Shown here: positions 9,802-18,644 of the stretch, in pieces
Position numbering within the stretch: position 1 is the stretch's first letter
Layout of the letters: the number at the start of each line of letters is the position of its first letter
Source: JAJRAN01 sp963827135
GTDB lineage: Archaea > Thermoplasmatota > Thermoplasmata > Methanomassiliicoccales > UBA472
DNA: 64,000 bases
Direction of reading: 5' to 3'
NCBI GenBank assembly: GCA_963827135.1
Contig: CAWGZX010000006.1
Location: forward strand, 1 to 64,000
The notes under the pieces: model-generated
The model's database searches: none
What the model was told of the DNA's origin: nothing
Seen by the model: the letters and a program-made list of their open reading frames with translations, nothing else
Program-made: the position numbers and the translations under genes

Positions 9802-10950
9802 ATGTCCATTTCGAATGAGCGTTCTTACATAAGCTATCTCGTTGGCGACCTCTTCGACATACGCGTCGAGGAAGGCCTCTTCCCCCATTTCCATAGTAAG
9901 CTCGAACATTGCCGGGTCAAGGAAGGAGGGCATCAGCTCTCTATACAGCGTGGAATGCCAAACCCGGCGCTGACATGCATCCCACAAACGAAAATGATCC
10001 AGGTCAGCGATCGCTTCCAATCGGTAGTGGTCGCCTGGAGGTCCAAGATCGGCGAGGAGCTCCTAGTATCCGATGGTAGGTTCGAAGTGGTCGGGGAGGG
10101 GGGCGTCTACGAGATCTCCCCAGGCAACTTGACGGTCCATGGACCACCCTCGGAAGGGTTCATCGACCTGTTGTTCCTTCCTCTGGCCAACCAGTTCCTG
10201 GTGCCGATGGGCTCGCTGATGGTCCATGGCGGGGCGGTGGAGGTGGATGGAAAGGTCGTCCTCCTTCTCGGCGAGTCGGGCAAGACCTCCTTGGTGCTCT
10301 CCCTCCTGGAGAAGGGGGCGGACTATCTAGGGGACGAGTGCGTCATCCTCGATAAGGAAGGGATATGCCATCCCTACACCCCCTACATCGTCGTTGATGA
10401 CCGCCACCTCGAGCATTTCCCCGAGCTCTTCGAACGATGCTACCCGGACCCGGCGGTGCGACGGCGGAAGAGGAAGAGGATGTCCTTCTACCACATGGGC
10501 TACAACTTGAATGAGGGCAACTTCGTCTCCAGGCAGATGAGGGAGTTGCTCACGACCCGCATGTTCTTCGAAGGGGAGAGCTGCCGCTTCGACAGCCTCT
10601 TCCCTAAGGCCAAGATGCCCTCCTCCGGATCGATCTCCCACGTGTTCCGACTTCGCGCCACCAACGAGGATGGGCCAACGGTCCCCATGGGGCATAGGCA
10701 GATCGCGGAGATGGAGTCCACGTGTACGTGGATAAGGACAGGGCACATCCCCACCATGGCCCGGCTGGCGGGCATGCCCAGCATCGACCTTCCCATGATG
10801 CAGGACGCATTCGCCACCGCGATCAAAGGGGCGGAGTGCTACCAGCTTAGGATGAAGCTGCGCAACAGTCGTTCCAGGGACTATCTCGATAGGACCGCTG
10901 ACGACATCTTGGACAAGGTCAATAAGGGTCGGGGAGCAGGTCGAGGATGA
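9802..10950 (+). CDS. HprK-like P-loop protein, paralogue 2
   Basis: 382 residues, the same length as the gene before it and clearly a tandem duplicate. Shared blocks include KLEHCRV..GGHQLSIQRG, MVHGGAV, the shortened P-loop LLLGESGKTSLVLSLL, and FVSRQMRELLT, FPKAKMPSSG and AGMP(S/T)IDLP. The acidic pair after the P-loop is GDE rather than SDE. Because both copies share the same contracted P-loop, it is not a sequencing error. A linked phosphorylation target, PqqD-like gene or radical SAM gene is not visible nearby, so the substrate is unknown. Confidence 0.75.
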   Translation: MSISNERSYISYLVGDLFDIRVEEGLFPHFHSKLEHCRVKEGGHQLSIQRGMPNPALTCIPQTKMIQVSDRFQSVVVAWRSKIGEELLVSDGRFEVVGEGGVYEISPGNLTVHGPPSEGFIDLLFLPLANQFLVPMGSLMVHGGAVEVDGKVVLLLGESGKTSLVLSLLEKGADYLGDECVILDKEGICHPYTPYIVVDDRHLEHFPELFERCYPDPAVRRRKRKRMSFYHMGYNLNEGNFVSRQMRELLTTRMFFEGESCRFDSLFPKAKMPSSGSISHVFRLRATNEDGPTVPMGHRQIAEMESTCTWIRTGHIPTMARLAGMPSIDLPMMQDAFATAIKGAECYQLRMKLRNSRSRDYLDRTADDILDKVNKGRGAGRG

Positions 10951-11091
10951 ACTAGCCTCGATCCATTAAATCGGTTGATGGAAATCATCTGAGAAGGTAG
11001 GATGAAAGGATACAGGGTCGGTGCGGACGCGCTCCCCCGCCGCGGTCCTGCGGCTCAGCCCCATTGTTCTCACCTGATAACAAAAAGGCGT

Positions 11092-12017
11092 TCACCCTTG
11101 CTGCACGATCCTCTCAAGGTTAGTAGACGCGAGCTCCCAGGACTCGTGGACGATGACGCCATGAGGGTCCTCGGTGACGGACCTAATAATCACCCCATGG
11201 TATATCCAGACATCTAGCTCGTCCGCTTCAGATCCATGTGGTAGACTGACATGCCCTTGAAATGGGCGCAGTCTAGGTCGCCCCAGGCCGTGCCGAGGGT
11301 CTCATTCCCCATGAAGCGCATCTCGAAGGCCATGTCCAAGTCTTCGGAGTGCCCGGTGATGTCGAAGAGCATCCCATATTGCTGCGGCCAATCCTTCGAG
11401 ATGTTCCACAATCGATAGGAGGACTTGTAGCCCGTGTCCACCACGTCCATGGAATAGTTATCGGGGTTGACTATGGCCACGGTGAAGGTAAACATGCCTT
11501 CGAGCTCGGAGGATGGGTTGAACACCTTGGTGTATCGGTATTGGACGAAGTCCCCGACCTTGTAGCCGCCGCTCCACACCAGGGCCTCCGCCCCTTCCTT
11601 GGTCTGGGACATGAACCAAGGGTCGACCGCTGACTCGGCCAAGAGGAAGGTGGCGACCACTAGGATCACGAGGACAGCCATGAAAGCCCAGCTGCCCTTG
11701 GCCTGAGAGCTTGGGACGGAATCGCTCAAACTTTCCTTCCTTCGACAAGAGCAGGAGGATGGCACCGATCACTAGCAAGAGGGCTCCCAAGACCATGAAC
11801 AGCAACCCCTGCGCCTCATAAGGGTGCTGGCCAGAGGCATATGTCACATACTCGTGGGAGTCTTGGTCGTAGTATACCTCGACCCCATTAGGATCGTAAA
11901 CGTGTAGAGCACGGCGCCCAGGGTCAGCAATACTGCCCCTGCCGCCAACAGCACCATTCCTATTAGTCTGCGCCTCCTCCGGTTCGGAGGGCGCCTAATC
12001 TTCCCCTCCCTCGCCAT
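11092..12017 (-). pseudogene. Membrane protein with a C-terminal extracytoplasmic domain, three apparent frameshifts
   Basis: One protein of about 300 residues seems to be split over four frames. Start near 12017 (MAREGKIRRPPNRRRRRLIG), first membrane helix LLAAGAVLLTLGAVLYTF, shift near 11890 into DPNGVEVYYDQDSHEYVTYAS, second helix LLFMVLGALLLVIGAILLLL, and shift near 11700 into WAFMAVLVILVVATFLLAES, the third helix. The domain YKVGDFVQYRYTKVF through ETLGTAWGDLDCAHF follows. A last shift near 11225 gives DELDVWIYHGVIIRSV and ends at TGA 11092. The end region resembles the C-terminal domain of the fn3 protein at 19400-20899 (VGDF, WG-L, WVHEG). Function unknown. Indel errors are likely since every segment is sensible. 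Confidence 0.6.
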
Positions 12018-12109
12018 ACCACCCACCAGATGGAATATGGAATGTGCACGGCTTATAATGATTGCCACTAGCTGCCGGAGGCTTCTACAAATAGTACCTT
12101 ACCTACCGA

Positions 12110-13688
12110 TCACCAGGCCGTGGTCCTGGTCTGGGCCCTCATGAACTGTTGCAGGTAGTAGGGAGCCGCCCGTGCCCTTGCCCGTGGACCCGGACGGCTT
12201 CCAGCCCACGAACTCCTGCGCCCCGACCATCGCCCCGGTGCACGCCCCCCTCTTCCTGTTGGCGTACACCACGCCCGATTGTATCTTCCTGAAGAAGAGG
12301 TCGACCTCCTCGTCCTCCTCCGTGAATATCCCCGCCGTAAGCCCGTAAATGGAGGAGTTCGCCTTGTCTATCGCCTCCTCCAAGGTGTCGAAGGGCTGCG
12401 TGCACAGTACTGGTAAAAAGAGCTCCTTGGACATGAGCTCATGGTCGTGGGGCAGCCCGGAGATGATCATCGGTTGAACGTAGTTGCCCCTTGCCAGCTT
12501 GCCTTCGGTGACCCTCTTGCCCCCGACCAGCACCTTTCCATCCCTGGCCCCCTTCGAAGCTGCGTCCTCGTAGTCCTTGACCTTCTTCTCCTCGATCACC
12601 GGCCCGAAGGAGCAGTCCTTCTCGATGGGGTCCTTGACCTTGAGCAGCTTGGCCGCCTCGACCAGCATCGATTCCACCTTGGGCAACAGGCTGCGGTGCA
12701 CGTAGAGGCGGGAGGCGGCGGAGCACTTCTGCCCTCCGAATCCGTAGGTGGATCCGATGATGCCCTTCACCGCATATTCGATGTCGGCGTTCTTGGTGAC
12801 GATGACCGGGTTCTTGGAGCCCATCTCCGCTATGACCGGTATGGGATGCGTCCTGATCGAGCTCCTCAGGATCTCGAAGCCCACGTCCCTGGAGCCAGTG
12901 AAGACGATGCCCTCGACCGAGGGGTGCGACGTCATTGCCGCCCCGACCTCCTTGCCGCTGCCGGCGACGTAGTTCGCCACTCCGGGGGGAAGGCCGGCCT
13001 GCTCCATCAGCTGGAACGCCTTGTACAGGGCGAAGGGCGCCGTGGAGGAGGGCTTGATGACCACGGTGTTGCCGGTGATCATCGCCGCGCAGGCCATGCC
13101 GATGCTTATCGCCACTGGGAAGTTGAACGGGCAGATGACCGACCAGACGCCATAGGGCCTGAGGACGGAGTACGCCCTCTCGTCCTCGTACGCCACCGAG
13201 AGCTGGGCCTCGAAGCCGTCGTTGAGCCGCATCTGGAGTGCGTAATACTTCAGAAAGTCTATCGCCTCGTCTATGTCCGCCAGCGCCTCGTATCGGTTCT
13301 TGCCGTTGTCCAGGCTCAGGGCGGCGGAAAGCTCGTACTTGTTCCTTTGGTATAGCTCGGCGGTGCGTTCGAAGACCTGCACCCTCTCGACATAATCGGT
13401 CCCGGACCACACCTCGAAGGCCGTCGCCGCGGCCTTCACAGCCGCGTTCACGTCCTCGCTCGTGCCAAGCTGGAACTCCCCGAGGACGAGGTCCTTGTCG
13501 TTCGGGCTGGTCTTGGGGGCGGTCTTCTTTCCCGCCGTCCTGCGTCCCCCGATTATGTTCTCGTGCAAGGCTGGCTTCTTGACCTCCTCCAGCACCTTCT
13601 CCACGGCCTTCTCGTATCTGGAGTGGAAGTCGGCCTCCCTCTTCGATTTGACAGCGTTGATCCATGTGAGCTCGTTCCTGAAAACCAT
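12110..13688 (-). CDS. Aldehyde dehydrogenase, 1-pyrroline-5-carboxylate dehydrogenase-like
   Basis: About 525 residues of the ALDH superfamily, closest in layout to RocA/PutA-type L-glutamate-semialdehyde dehydrogenases. NAD-binding region VICPFNFPVAISIGMACAAM, FTGSRDVGFEI, general base Glu in IAEMGSKNPVIV, and catalytic Cys in GGQKCSAASRLYVH. The reaction would be NAD-dependent oxidation of the semialdehyde from proline to glutamate. As deposited, the last 20 codons are out of frame (ending at 12099). Removing one base near 12166 gives YYLQQFMRAQTRTTAW and a stop at 12110, the expected family C-terminus. GAGGT lies upstream of the 13688 start. Confidence 0.85.
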
Positions 13689-13911
13689 AAATCTTACCTC
13701 GAGCTAATCACGAAATCTGGGATAGATAAGGATGTCGTGGCACGAGCTGACACGACCCAGGCAATGACACGACCGATAGGCGAGCGAAAGCATCACCCCG
13801 TTTGTTTCTCTCTCATTTTCCTATGGCACTTTCATTCAATAGCCTGAGGGCATGGCATAGGCATTTATCCAGGCTTCACATTCGACGCCACCGTACAATC
13901 AGGGGTAGAGC

Positions 13912-14829
13912 GTGAACGAGTACGGGCAGGTCGATGCGAGGCTGAAGCGCCAGGGTCTAGCTGTCACCTTCCTCTCCTCGCTGTTGCTAGGCTCTTCCTA
14001 CGTGGTGATCAAAGCGGGCTTGACCGACCTCGACCCTTTCCTGTACTCGGGGCTGGCCATAGGCATCGGTGCCTTGGTGGTCCTGGCCTACACGTTGATC
14101 AGAGGGACCTTCACCCTGGCCATATTCAAGAGGTGGGAGGCCTGGGCCGCCCCTTTGGTCACATTCATCCTTCTAGCCTGCCAGTACACCGGGCTAGAGC
14201 TCACGACCGCGTCCACGGGGGCATTGATCATTGGAGCGAACGTGCTGATCGTCGCTCCCTTGTCGGTCATCATCTTCCATGACCGCCTTGGCAGGATGCG
14301 CCTGGTCGGACTGGCGGTCGGCATGCTCGGACTTTTTATCATTACGATAGGCCTGGATTTCTCCTCCTTGAATGAGGACCAGCTCCTTGGGGACGTGCTC
14401 TTGCTCGTGGCAACGACCTGCATCGCTCTGACATACATCCTTTCCAAGTTCGCCTTGCGCCACATGACCTTCGACCAGTGGGTGCTGACCATACATCTGT
14501 TCACCCCACTTCCACTGTTCGCCATGTACCTGCTGTTCGGGAACGGTTCCGGCGTGGATCCGACCATGGTACCTTTGATCGTGTACGCTGGTGCGCTGTG
14601 CACCGCGGTCCCTACCCTGATGTGGGTGTGGGGCTTGCCTTACATCGGCATGGTGTCCTCGAGCACCATCATCCTCTCGGAGGCGACGTTCGCCGTCCTC
14701 TTGGCCGTGATCATTTTGGACGAACCGCTGACCTGGGATATGTTGCTCGGAGCGGCCCTGGTATTCATCGCGATCTACCTGGTGGTGAAGGGGGCTGTGG
14801 CAAAGCCCACTTCAGAGATAGCAGGATGA
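13912..14829 (+). CDS. EamA/DMT superfamily transporter
   Basis: 305 residues with about ten hydrophobic helices in two five-helix halves, as in EamA drug/metabolite transporters. The first half begins FLSSLLLGSSYVVIKAGL and the second contains DQLLGDVLLLVATTCIALTYILSKFAL. The end has the typical (S)EATFAVLLAVIILDEPLTW signature. GTG start at 13912. Substrate unknown; probably a metabolite exporter in the cytoplasmic membrane. Confidence 0.88.
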   Translation: MNEYGQVDARLKRQGLAVTFLSSLLLGSSYVVIKAGLTDLDPFLYSGLAIGIGALVVLAYTLIRGTFTLAIFKRWEAWAAPLVTFILLACQYTGLELTTASTGALIIGANVLIVAPLSVIIFHDRLGRMRLVGLAVGMLGLFIITIGLDFSSLNEDQLLGDVLLLVATTCIALTYILSKFALRHMTFDQWVLTIHLFTPLPLFAMYLLFGNGSGVDPTMVPLIVYAGALCTAVPTLMWVWGLPYIGMVSSSTIILSEATFAVLLAVIILDEPLTWDMLLGAALVFIAIYLVVKGAVAKPTSEIAG

Positions 14830-14943
14830 CAGGGCTGAACGATGAAAACGCGAACTTGAAAATCGGGAAATTAAAGGAAGCAGGCGGCAATGATCGCTTT
14901 TTAGGAGCAGTGTCGCCAGTTAAATCATCTGGATGAAGAGAAC

Positions 14944-15006
14944 TTACTTCTTCTTCTTGTCATCCTTCTTCTTACTCTTGTCGGAGCCACACTTTCCACA
15001 GGACAT
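14944..15006 (-). CDS. 20-residue Cys/Lys-rich miniprotein
   Basis: A minus-strand ATG at 15006 encodes MSCGKCGSDKSKKKDDKKKK, then TAA at 14944. A strong ribosome binding site (AGGGGGTG) sits 8-9 nt upstream, and a TATA-like AAATATAAG lies near 15080 on the same strand. The CxxC could bind zinc or another metal, with a basic tail that might contact RNA. The promoter and RBS are the main reason to call a gene this short. Function unknown. Confidence 0.5.
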   Translation of the reverse strand: MSCGKCGSDKSKKKDDKKKK

Positions 15007-15144
15007 GTTATTGCACCCCCTTGCGTACCTTATTGAGTTGATGCAATTGAAAATGTCAGTATTTGTATCTTTGTCTTATATTTCTCAAATCAGAGGAAAG
15101 TCTGGATATCGTATAAATTGAGGAGAAAGGTGTTACGTATTTCT

Positions 15145-15834
15145 TCATCTCATGGCATGAGAGGCGTCGCAGAATGGCATGTTCTTCGACCTTCCGCAGC
15201 GGCAAAGGGTGACACGGTTCCTCTTCTTGTACAGGAAGCCATCAGACCCCTCCACCTGGATGCCTCCCCGGACCCAGAGCGGGCCCTCCTCGTTCCTATT
15301 AGGGTCGAATATCTCCCCAATCGAGGGTTCTAGCTCTGACTCGATTTCCTCGCCGCTGTCGGCGTCGCTAACCACCAACCTGCCCGCTGGACAGTTGATG
15401 GATATATCAATGGCCGTCTCTCTTGCTTCAGGGTCATCGGACTCCGATGTAAGCTTCCAGATGCCCTTTCCTCGGTGGCAGAATCGCGCCCTCGAACAGT
15501 AAGGGCGGATGTCGGTCAGGTTCAAGGTGGGGCCTTCGAACAGCTCGGTCCCCTTCTCCGCGAAATTGCCCCTTCCCTTCTCAGTGCCGACGAACTTGGC
15601 CTTGACATGCGCGCCGTCGCAGAACGGCTTCCTCTTGGAATGCCCGCAGCGGCACAGGGCGTAGGACCTCTGCAGGGGGTATTTCTTACCCTCCTTCCAG
15701 GCACAGGGCACTCCTTGCTCGTCATCAACGACCAGCTGCTCGGTCAGGGGGATCCCGCCGCTCACCAGGTATGGACCGTCCTTGCTGACCCTGATCCTGG
15801 GTGCTTCCTTGTCCTGTTTCGCTGCATCCCTCAA
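15145..15834 (-). CDS. CDGSH-type iron-sulfur protein with two CDGSH motifs
   Basis: 229 residues. Two CDGSH zinc-finger-like motifs, CRCGHSKRKPFCDGAH (about 63-78) and CRCGRSKNMPFCDASH near the C-terminus, each supply the three Cys and one His that hold a [2Fe-2S] cluster. Between them is a domain (FEGPTLNLTDIRPYCSRARFC) with INCPAGRLV, as in the longer archaeal and bacterial CDGSH proteins that carry a Fer4_19-like divergent ferredoxin segment. A role in electron transfer or redox sensing is likely but the partner is unknown. Confidence 0.9.
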   Translation of the reverse strand: MRDAAKQDKEAPRIRVSKDGPYLVSGGIPLTEQLVVDDEQGVPCAWKEGKKYPLQRSYALCRCGHSKRKPFCDGAHVKAKFVGTEKGRGNFAEKGTELFEGPTLNLTDIRPYCSRARFCHRGKGIWKLTSESDDPEARETAIDISINCPAGRLVVSDADSGEEIESELEPSIGEIFDPNRNEEGPLWVRGGIQVEGSDGFLYKKRNRVTLCRCGRSKNMPFCDASHAMR

Positions 15835-15999
15835 GTCAAGACCTCGATGAAGCTAGGAAGAAGTCGGACTCTATGTAAATCCTATGGCTATCGGCTGAGG
15901 AAAAGCAATAGGATGGCCCCCATAAGAATTGATCAAACATTTCCTAGCACATTCTTTTATATATGGAACCATCATAATAATGCCTGGGGAGGTTGGGGA

Positions 16000-16641
16000 A
16001 TGGGATTCCTCGATTCGGTGAAGGAGAAGATCAACAATACGGAGCACGTTGAGGAGCTGTGCGATTATCTCAGCAGCATAGGCGTGGACGCCCGGATCAT
16101 TGATAAAAAGGGACCAGAGGCTATCGTGCACAAGGTTCCGGTGGTGGGCAACGATATCCTGAGGTTCCCGAGGCTGGGGGTTATTAAGATCACCGGTCAC
16201 GAGTTCGAGTACGTGGAGGTCATACGCATGTTCCTGGGCGGAGGCAGGAGGGCCTCGGTGCCATCGACGGCGTACTACTACGCATATGTCCTGCATCAGA
16301 CCGTCCCGAAAGGCCGGGACCCCTATTCGGCCATATTCACGGAGAAGGAAAAGGAGCCAGGAAGGTACTATTGGTTCGGTAATCAGCTTGCCATGAAGCT
16401 CGCTGAGGACCCCGACCTGCAGAACTTGATCGAAGGCCTGGGGATGCCGGTCATAAAGGTCGAGGGCATCGAGGCGGACCAATGTGTGGCCATGGTCAAG
16501 GACCAGGACGGCCGGGCGACTATAAGCGGCGTGACCAGGAAGTATGGCTATGGCGACTTTCCGTCAGCCTCGCACATCCAACTGTACGATGCGATCGCCA
16601 AGCACATCAAGGATATGGGGGCGAGTCAGAACCCACGATAG
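16000..16641 (+). CDS. Conserved-looking protein of unknown function
   Basis: 213 residues, soluble in appearance (starts MGFLDSVKEKINNTEHVEEL). No family was recognised. It has an alpha/beta pattern with a GGGRRASVPSTAYYYAYV region and ends IAKHIKDMGASQNPR. The ATG at 16000 is preceded by GGGGAGG (15986-15992) and a TATA-like TTTTATATA at 15955-15963, so it has its own promoter and a short leader. The longer upstream open frame (to 15475) overlaps the CDGSH gene and was rejected. Confidence 0.7.
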   Translation: MGFLDSVKEKINNTEHVEELCDYLSSIGVDARIIDKKGPEAIVHKVPVVGNDILRFPRLGVIKITGHEFEYVEVIRMFLGGGRRASVPSTAYYYAYVLHQTVPKGRDPYSAIFTEKEKEPGRYYWFGNQLAMKLAEDPDLQNLIEGLGMPVIKVEGIEADQCVAMVKDQDGRATISGVTRKYGYGDFPSASHIQLYDAIAKHIKDMGASQNPR

Positions 16642-16662
16642 ATGAACAAGTGCGACCGGCCT

Positions 16663-17580
16663 TCATGCCCCGAAGAAGGCCTTGATGCCTTTGGCCAAGG
16701 TGACCTCGGTCTCGAACCCTAGGGACCGTTTGGTGCTCGCCATGTCCGAGACACTGTGGCGGATGTCCCCGACCCTGGGGGCGACGTGCTTGATCTCGAC
16801 CTTCCTACCGCTGGCCTTGACCACGGTCTTGGCGAGCTCGTTGATGCTGGTCCCTTTTCCCGAGCCGCAGTTGAGCGTCGCGTTGGAGACTTTCGATTTC
16901 GCGACCATCAGGACCAGCCTGGCCACGTCCTCGGCATGGATGAAGTCCCGGGTCTGCTCGCCATCCCCATCGACCGATAAAGGCTCTCCTCGCTTCGCCC
17001 ATTCCACGAATTTCGTGATGACCCCCGAATATGGAGACTTTGGGTCCGCCCTCGGCGAGTAGAAGTTGAATGGCCTGACGACCACATAAGGAAGCCCTTT
17101 CGTCTCGGCGAACACCCGGCAATACTGCTCCGCCGCCATCTTGCTTGCGCCGTAGGGGGACTTGGGATTGAGAGGGTGCGACTCATCGATCGGGACCCTC
17201 ACCGGATCGCCGTAGACCGCTGCGGAGGAGATGTAAACGAACTTCCTCACCTTGCATTCTGCAGCCGCCTGGAGAAGGTTGATCGTCCCTTGGACGTTGT
17301 GGCTGAGGTCGTTGAGAGGGTTCTTGATGGAGGCGACCACACTCACCTGGGCTGCGCAATGCACGACCGCATCGCATCCTTTCAAAGACCTTCTCATCGC
17401 CTCGAGGTCGCGGACGTCCTCATTGACGATGTTCGAACGATGCTTTGGGAATGGTGATGGCACAAGGTCGATGCCGACCGTGTCGAGTCCCATCGTAAGG
17501 TCCATGAGGTATGAGCCCAGCTGCCCGGAGGCACCAGTAATCGCAAGCTTCATCGGGTCTGTCACCGGACTACCAATCAT
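16663..17580 (-). CDS. NAD-dependent epimerase/dehydratase (GalE-like)
   Basis: 305 residues, extended short-chain dehydrogenase fold. GASGQLGS gives the NAD-binding Gly-rich loop, YISSAAVYGDP and YGASKMAAEQYCR supply the catalytic Ser/Tyr-x3-Lys, and RPFNFYSPRADP follows. This fits UDP-sugar 4-epimerases and related dehydratases that make nucleotide sugars for surface glycans. The ATG at 17580 overlaps the stop of the zinc-ribbon gene (ATGA); an internal Met at 17553 is an alternative start. The two genes are probably co-transcribed. Confidence 0.88.
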   Translation of the reverse strand: MIGSPVTDPMKLAITGASGQLGSYLMDLTMGLDTVGIDLVPSPFPKHRSNIVNEDVRDLEAMRRSLKGCDAVVHCAAQVSVVASIKNPLNDLSHNVQGTINLLQAAAECKVRKFVYISSAAVYGDPVRVPIDESHPLNPKSPYGASKMAAEQYCRVFAETKGLPYVVVRPFNFYSPRADPKSPYSGVITKFVEWAKRGEPLSVDGDGEQTRDFIHAEDVARLVLMVAKSKVSNATLNCGSGKGTSINELAKTVVKASGRKVEIKHVAPRVGDIRHSVSDMASTKRSLGFETEVTLAKGIKAFFGA

Positions 17581-17771
17581 AAGACTTTTTCTGCTGGCTT
17601 CTCAGATCCCGAACCGCTCTCGGCGAGGCGCGGAGCCTTGCATTTCCAGCATTCCTTCCACTTGTTGATGTTCATCGCCCCGCAGTCCGCGCAGCGCCAC
17701 GTCCCGGTCTGCTCGAAGGGGGCGCAGAGCGCGCATTCGACGTTCTTCTCGTCCTTAGGCTTCTCGACCAT
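17577..17771 (-). CDS. Small double zinc-ribbon protein
   Basis: 64 residues with three CxxC pairs: CALC, CADC and CWKC. The last two lie in GTWRCADCGAMNINKWKECWKCKAPR, which resembles a RanBP2-type or rubredoxin-like zinc ribbon. It sits just upstream of and overlaps the epimerase gene. It may be an adaptor or nucleic-acid-binding protein; no function can be assigned. Confidence 0.7.
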   Translation of the reverse strand: MVEKPKDEKNVECALCAPFEQTGTWRCADCGAMNINKWKECWKCKAPRLAESGSGSEKPAEKVL

Positions 17772-17859
17772 CGCCCGCTCCTCAATAAAGCCATTGCTGC
17801 CTCCGGCTATTTTACTTGCGTCCCGCCCTTGGCTCGATCCTGAGGCTCTTCGATTTATT

Positions 17860-17877
17860 GTTATCTAATTAGATAAC
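17860..17877. promoter_or_regulatory. Perfect 18-bp palindrome GTTATCTAATTAGATAAC
   Basis: A perfect dyad in the 190-bp divergent region between the zinc-ribbon gene (minus) and the HTH regulator (plus). It has the size and symmetry of an operator for a dimeric repressor. The cognate regulator is not known; the adjacent Bat-type regulator is one candidate. Confidence 0.55.
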
Positions 17878-17911
17878 ACTAAGGCCTGATGATCGCTAAT
17901 TCGAACAAAGC

Positions 17912-17927
17912 ACCGCCCTAGGGCGGT
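17912..17927. promoter_or_regulatory. Perfect 16-bp palindrome ACCGCCCTAGGGCGGT next to a TATA box
   Basis: It ends 3-4 nt before a TATA-like ATTCATATAT (17931-17940), which lies about 27 nt before the ATG at 17964. It therefore covers the BRE position of a leaderless promoter, and a protein bound here could block or recruit TFB/TBP. Confidence 0.55.
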
Positions 17928-17963
17928 CATATTCATATATGCCCAAGGGCGAATGCATTCATC

Positions 17964-18644
17964 ATGCCTGCCTACGAAGCCCGGATCAAGCTCTCGCATG
18001 ACTGCTTCTACAGCCACCTGACGCAACGGTTCCCCGAGGCCGCCATCGCCATGTGGTGCAATCTGAACACGCATGTCTTCGAGATAACCTCCCCCGACGC
18101 AGAGCTCACGACCAAGGTGGAGGAAGAGCTGTTGCGGGATGAGGTCGGTGGCTCCTCCATTCGAGAGGGCAACGTCGCTCGCATCGTGGAGCAGAGATGC
18201 GACTGCGGGCCAGGAGCCGCACGCGCCATCACCGAGGCCGGTGCCTGGATCGAGGAGCCGGTCATCTACAAGGGCGGCTGGGAGCACTATCGCCTGATCG
18301 CGCATGAGAAGACGATGATAACCGAAGCCATGGAGAACCTGAAGGCCAAGAAGGTCAATGTCGAGCTGGTCTCCCTCAGGCCCCTGCGGCTGAAGGGAGT
18401 GGCAGAGGACCTGGTTCTATCGTCCTCCAGCGTCCTGGCGGGCATGACCGACCGCCAGGTGAGGGCCTTGGCGGACGCATGCAACCAAGGCTACTTCGCA
18501 GAGCCCTCCAAGACGGACCTGAACTACCTGGCCAAGAAGCAGGGGCTTTCCCGCTCGACGTACGCGGAGCATCTGAGGAAGGCGGAGGGCAAGCTGCTCG
18601 CCAACCTGTCGGCGATAATCCAGCTGGCGGCGGACCAGAACTAG
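17964..18644 (+). CDS. Bacterio-opsin-activator-type HTH regulator (HTH_10)
   Basis: 226 residues. The C-terminal 55 residues (MTDRQVRALADACNQGYF through SRSTYAEHLRKAEGKL) match the HTH_10 domain of archaeal Bat-type regulators. The N-terminal 150 residues form an alpha/beta sensor-like domain with several Cys and His (MWCNLNTHVF, QRCDCGPG) but no recognised ligand. The TATA box 27 nt before the ATG and two perfect palindromes upstream suggest tight, possibly autogenous, control. Confidence 0.85.
   Translation: MPAYEARIKLSHDCFYSHLTQRFPEAAIAMWCNLNTHVFEITSPDAELTTKVEEELLRDEVGGSSIREGNVARIVEQRCDCGPGAARAITEAGAWIEEPVIYKGGWEHYRLIAHEKTMITEAMENLKAKKVNVELVSLRPLRLKGVAEDLVLSSSSVLAGMTDRQVRALADACNQGYFAEPSKTDLNYLAKKQGLSRSTYAEHLRKAEGKLLANLSAIIQLAADQN

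Noticed and set aside
12439..13665. 408-residue open frame on the minus strand inside the aldehyde dehydrogenase gene
   Set aside because: Low-complexity Gly/Arg-rich translation of the same strand in a shifted frame; the dehydrogenase frame has all family motifs.
15475..15999. N-terminal extension of the 16000 gene across the CDGSH gene
   Set aside because: The extension is the antisense of the CDGSH gene; TATA box and ribosome binding site support the 16000 start.
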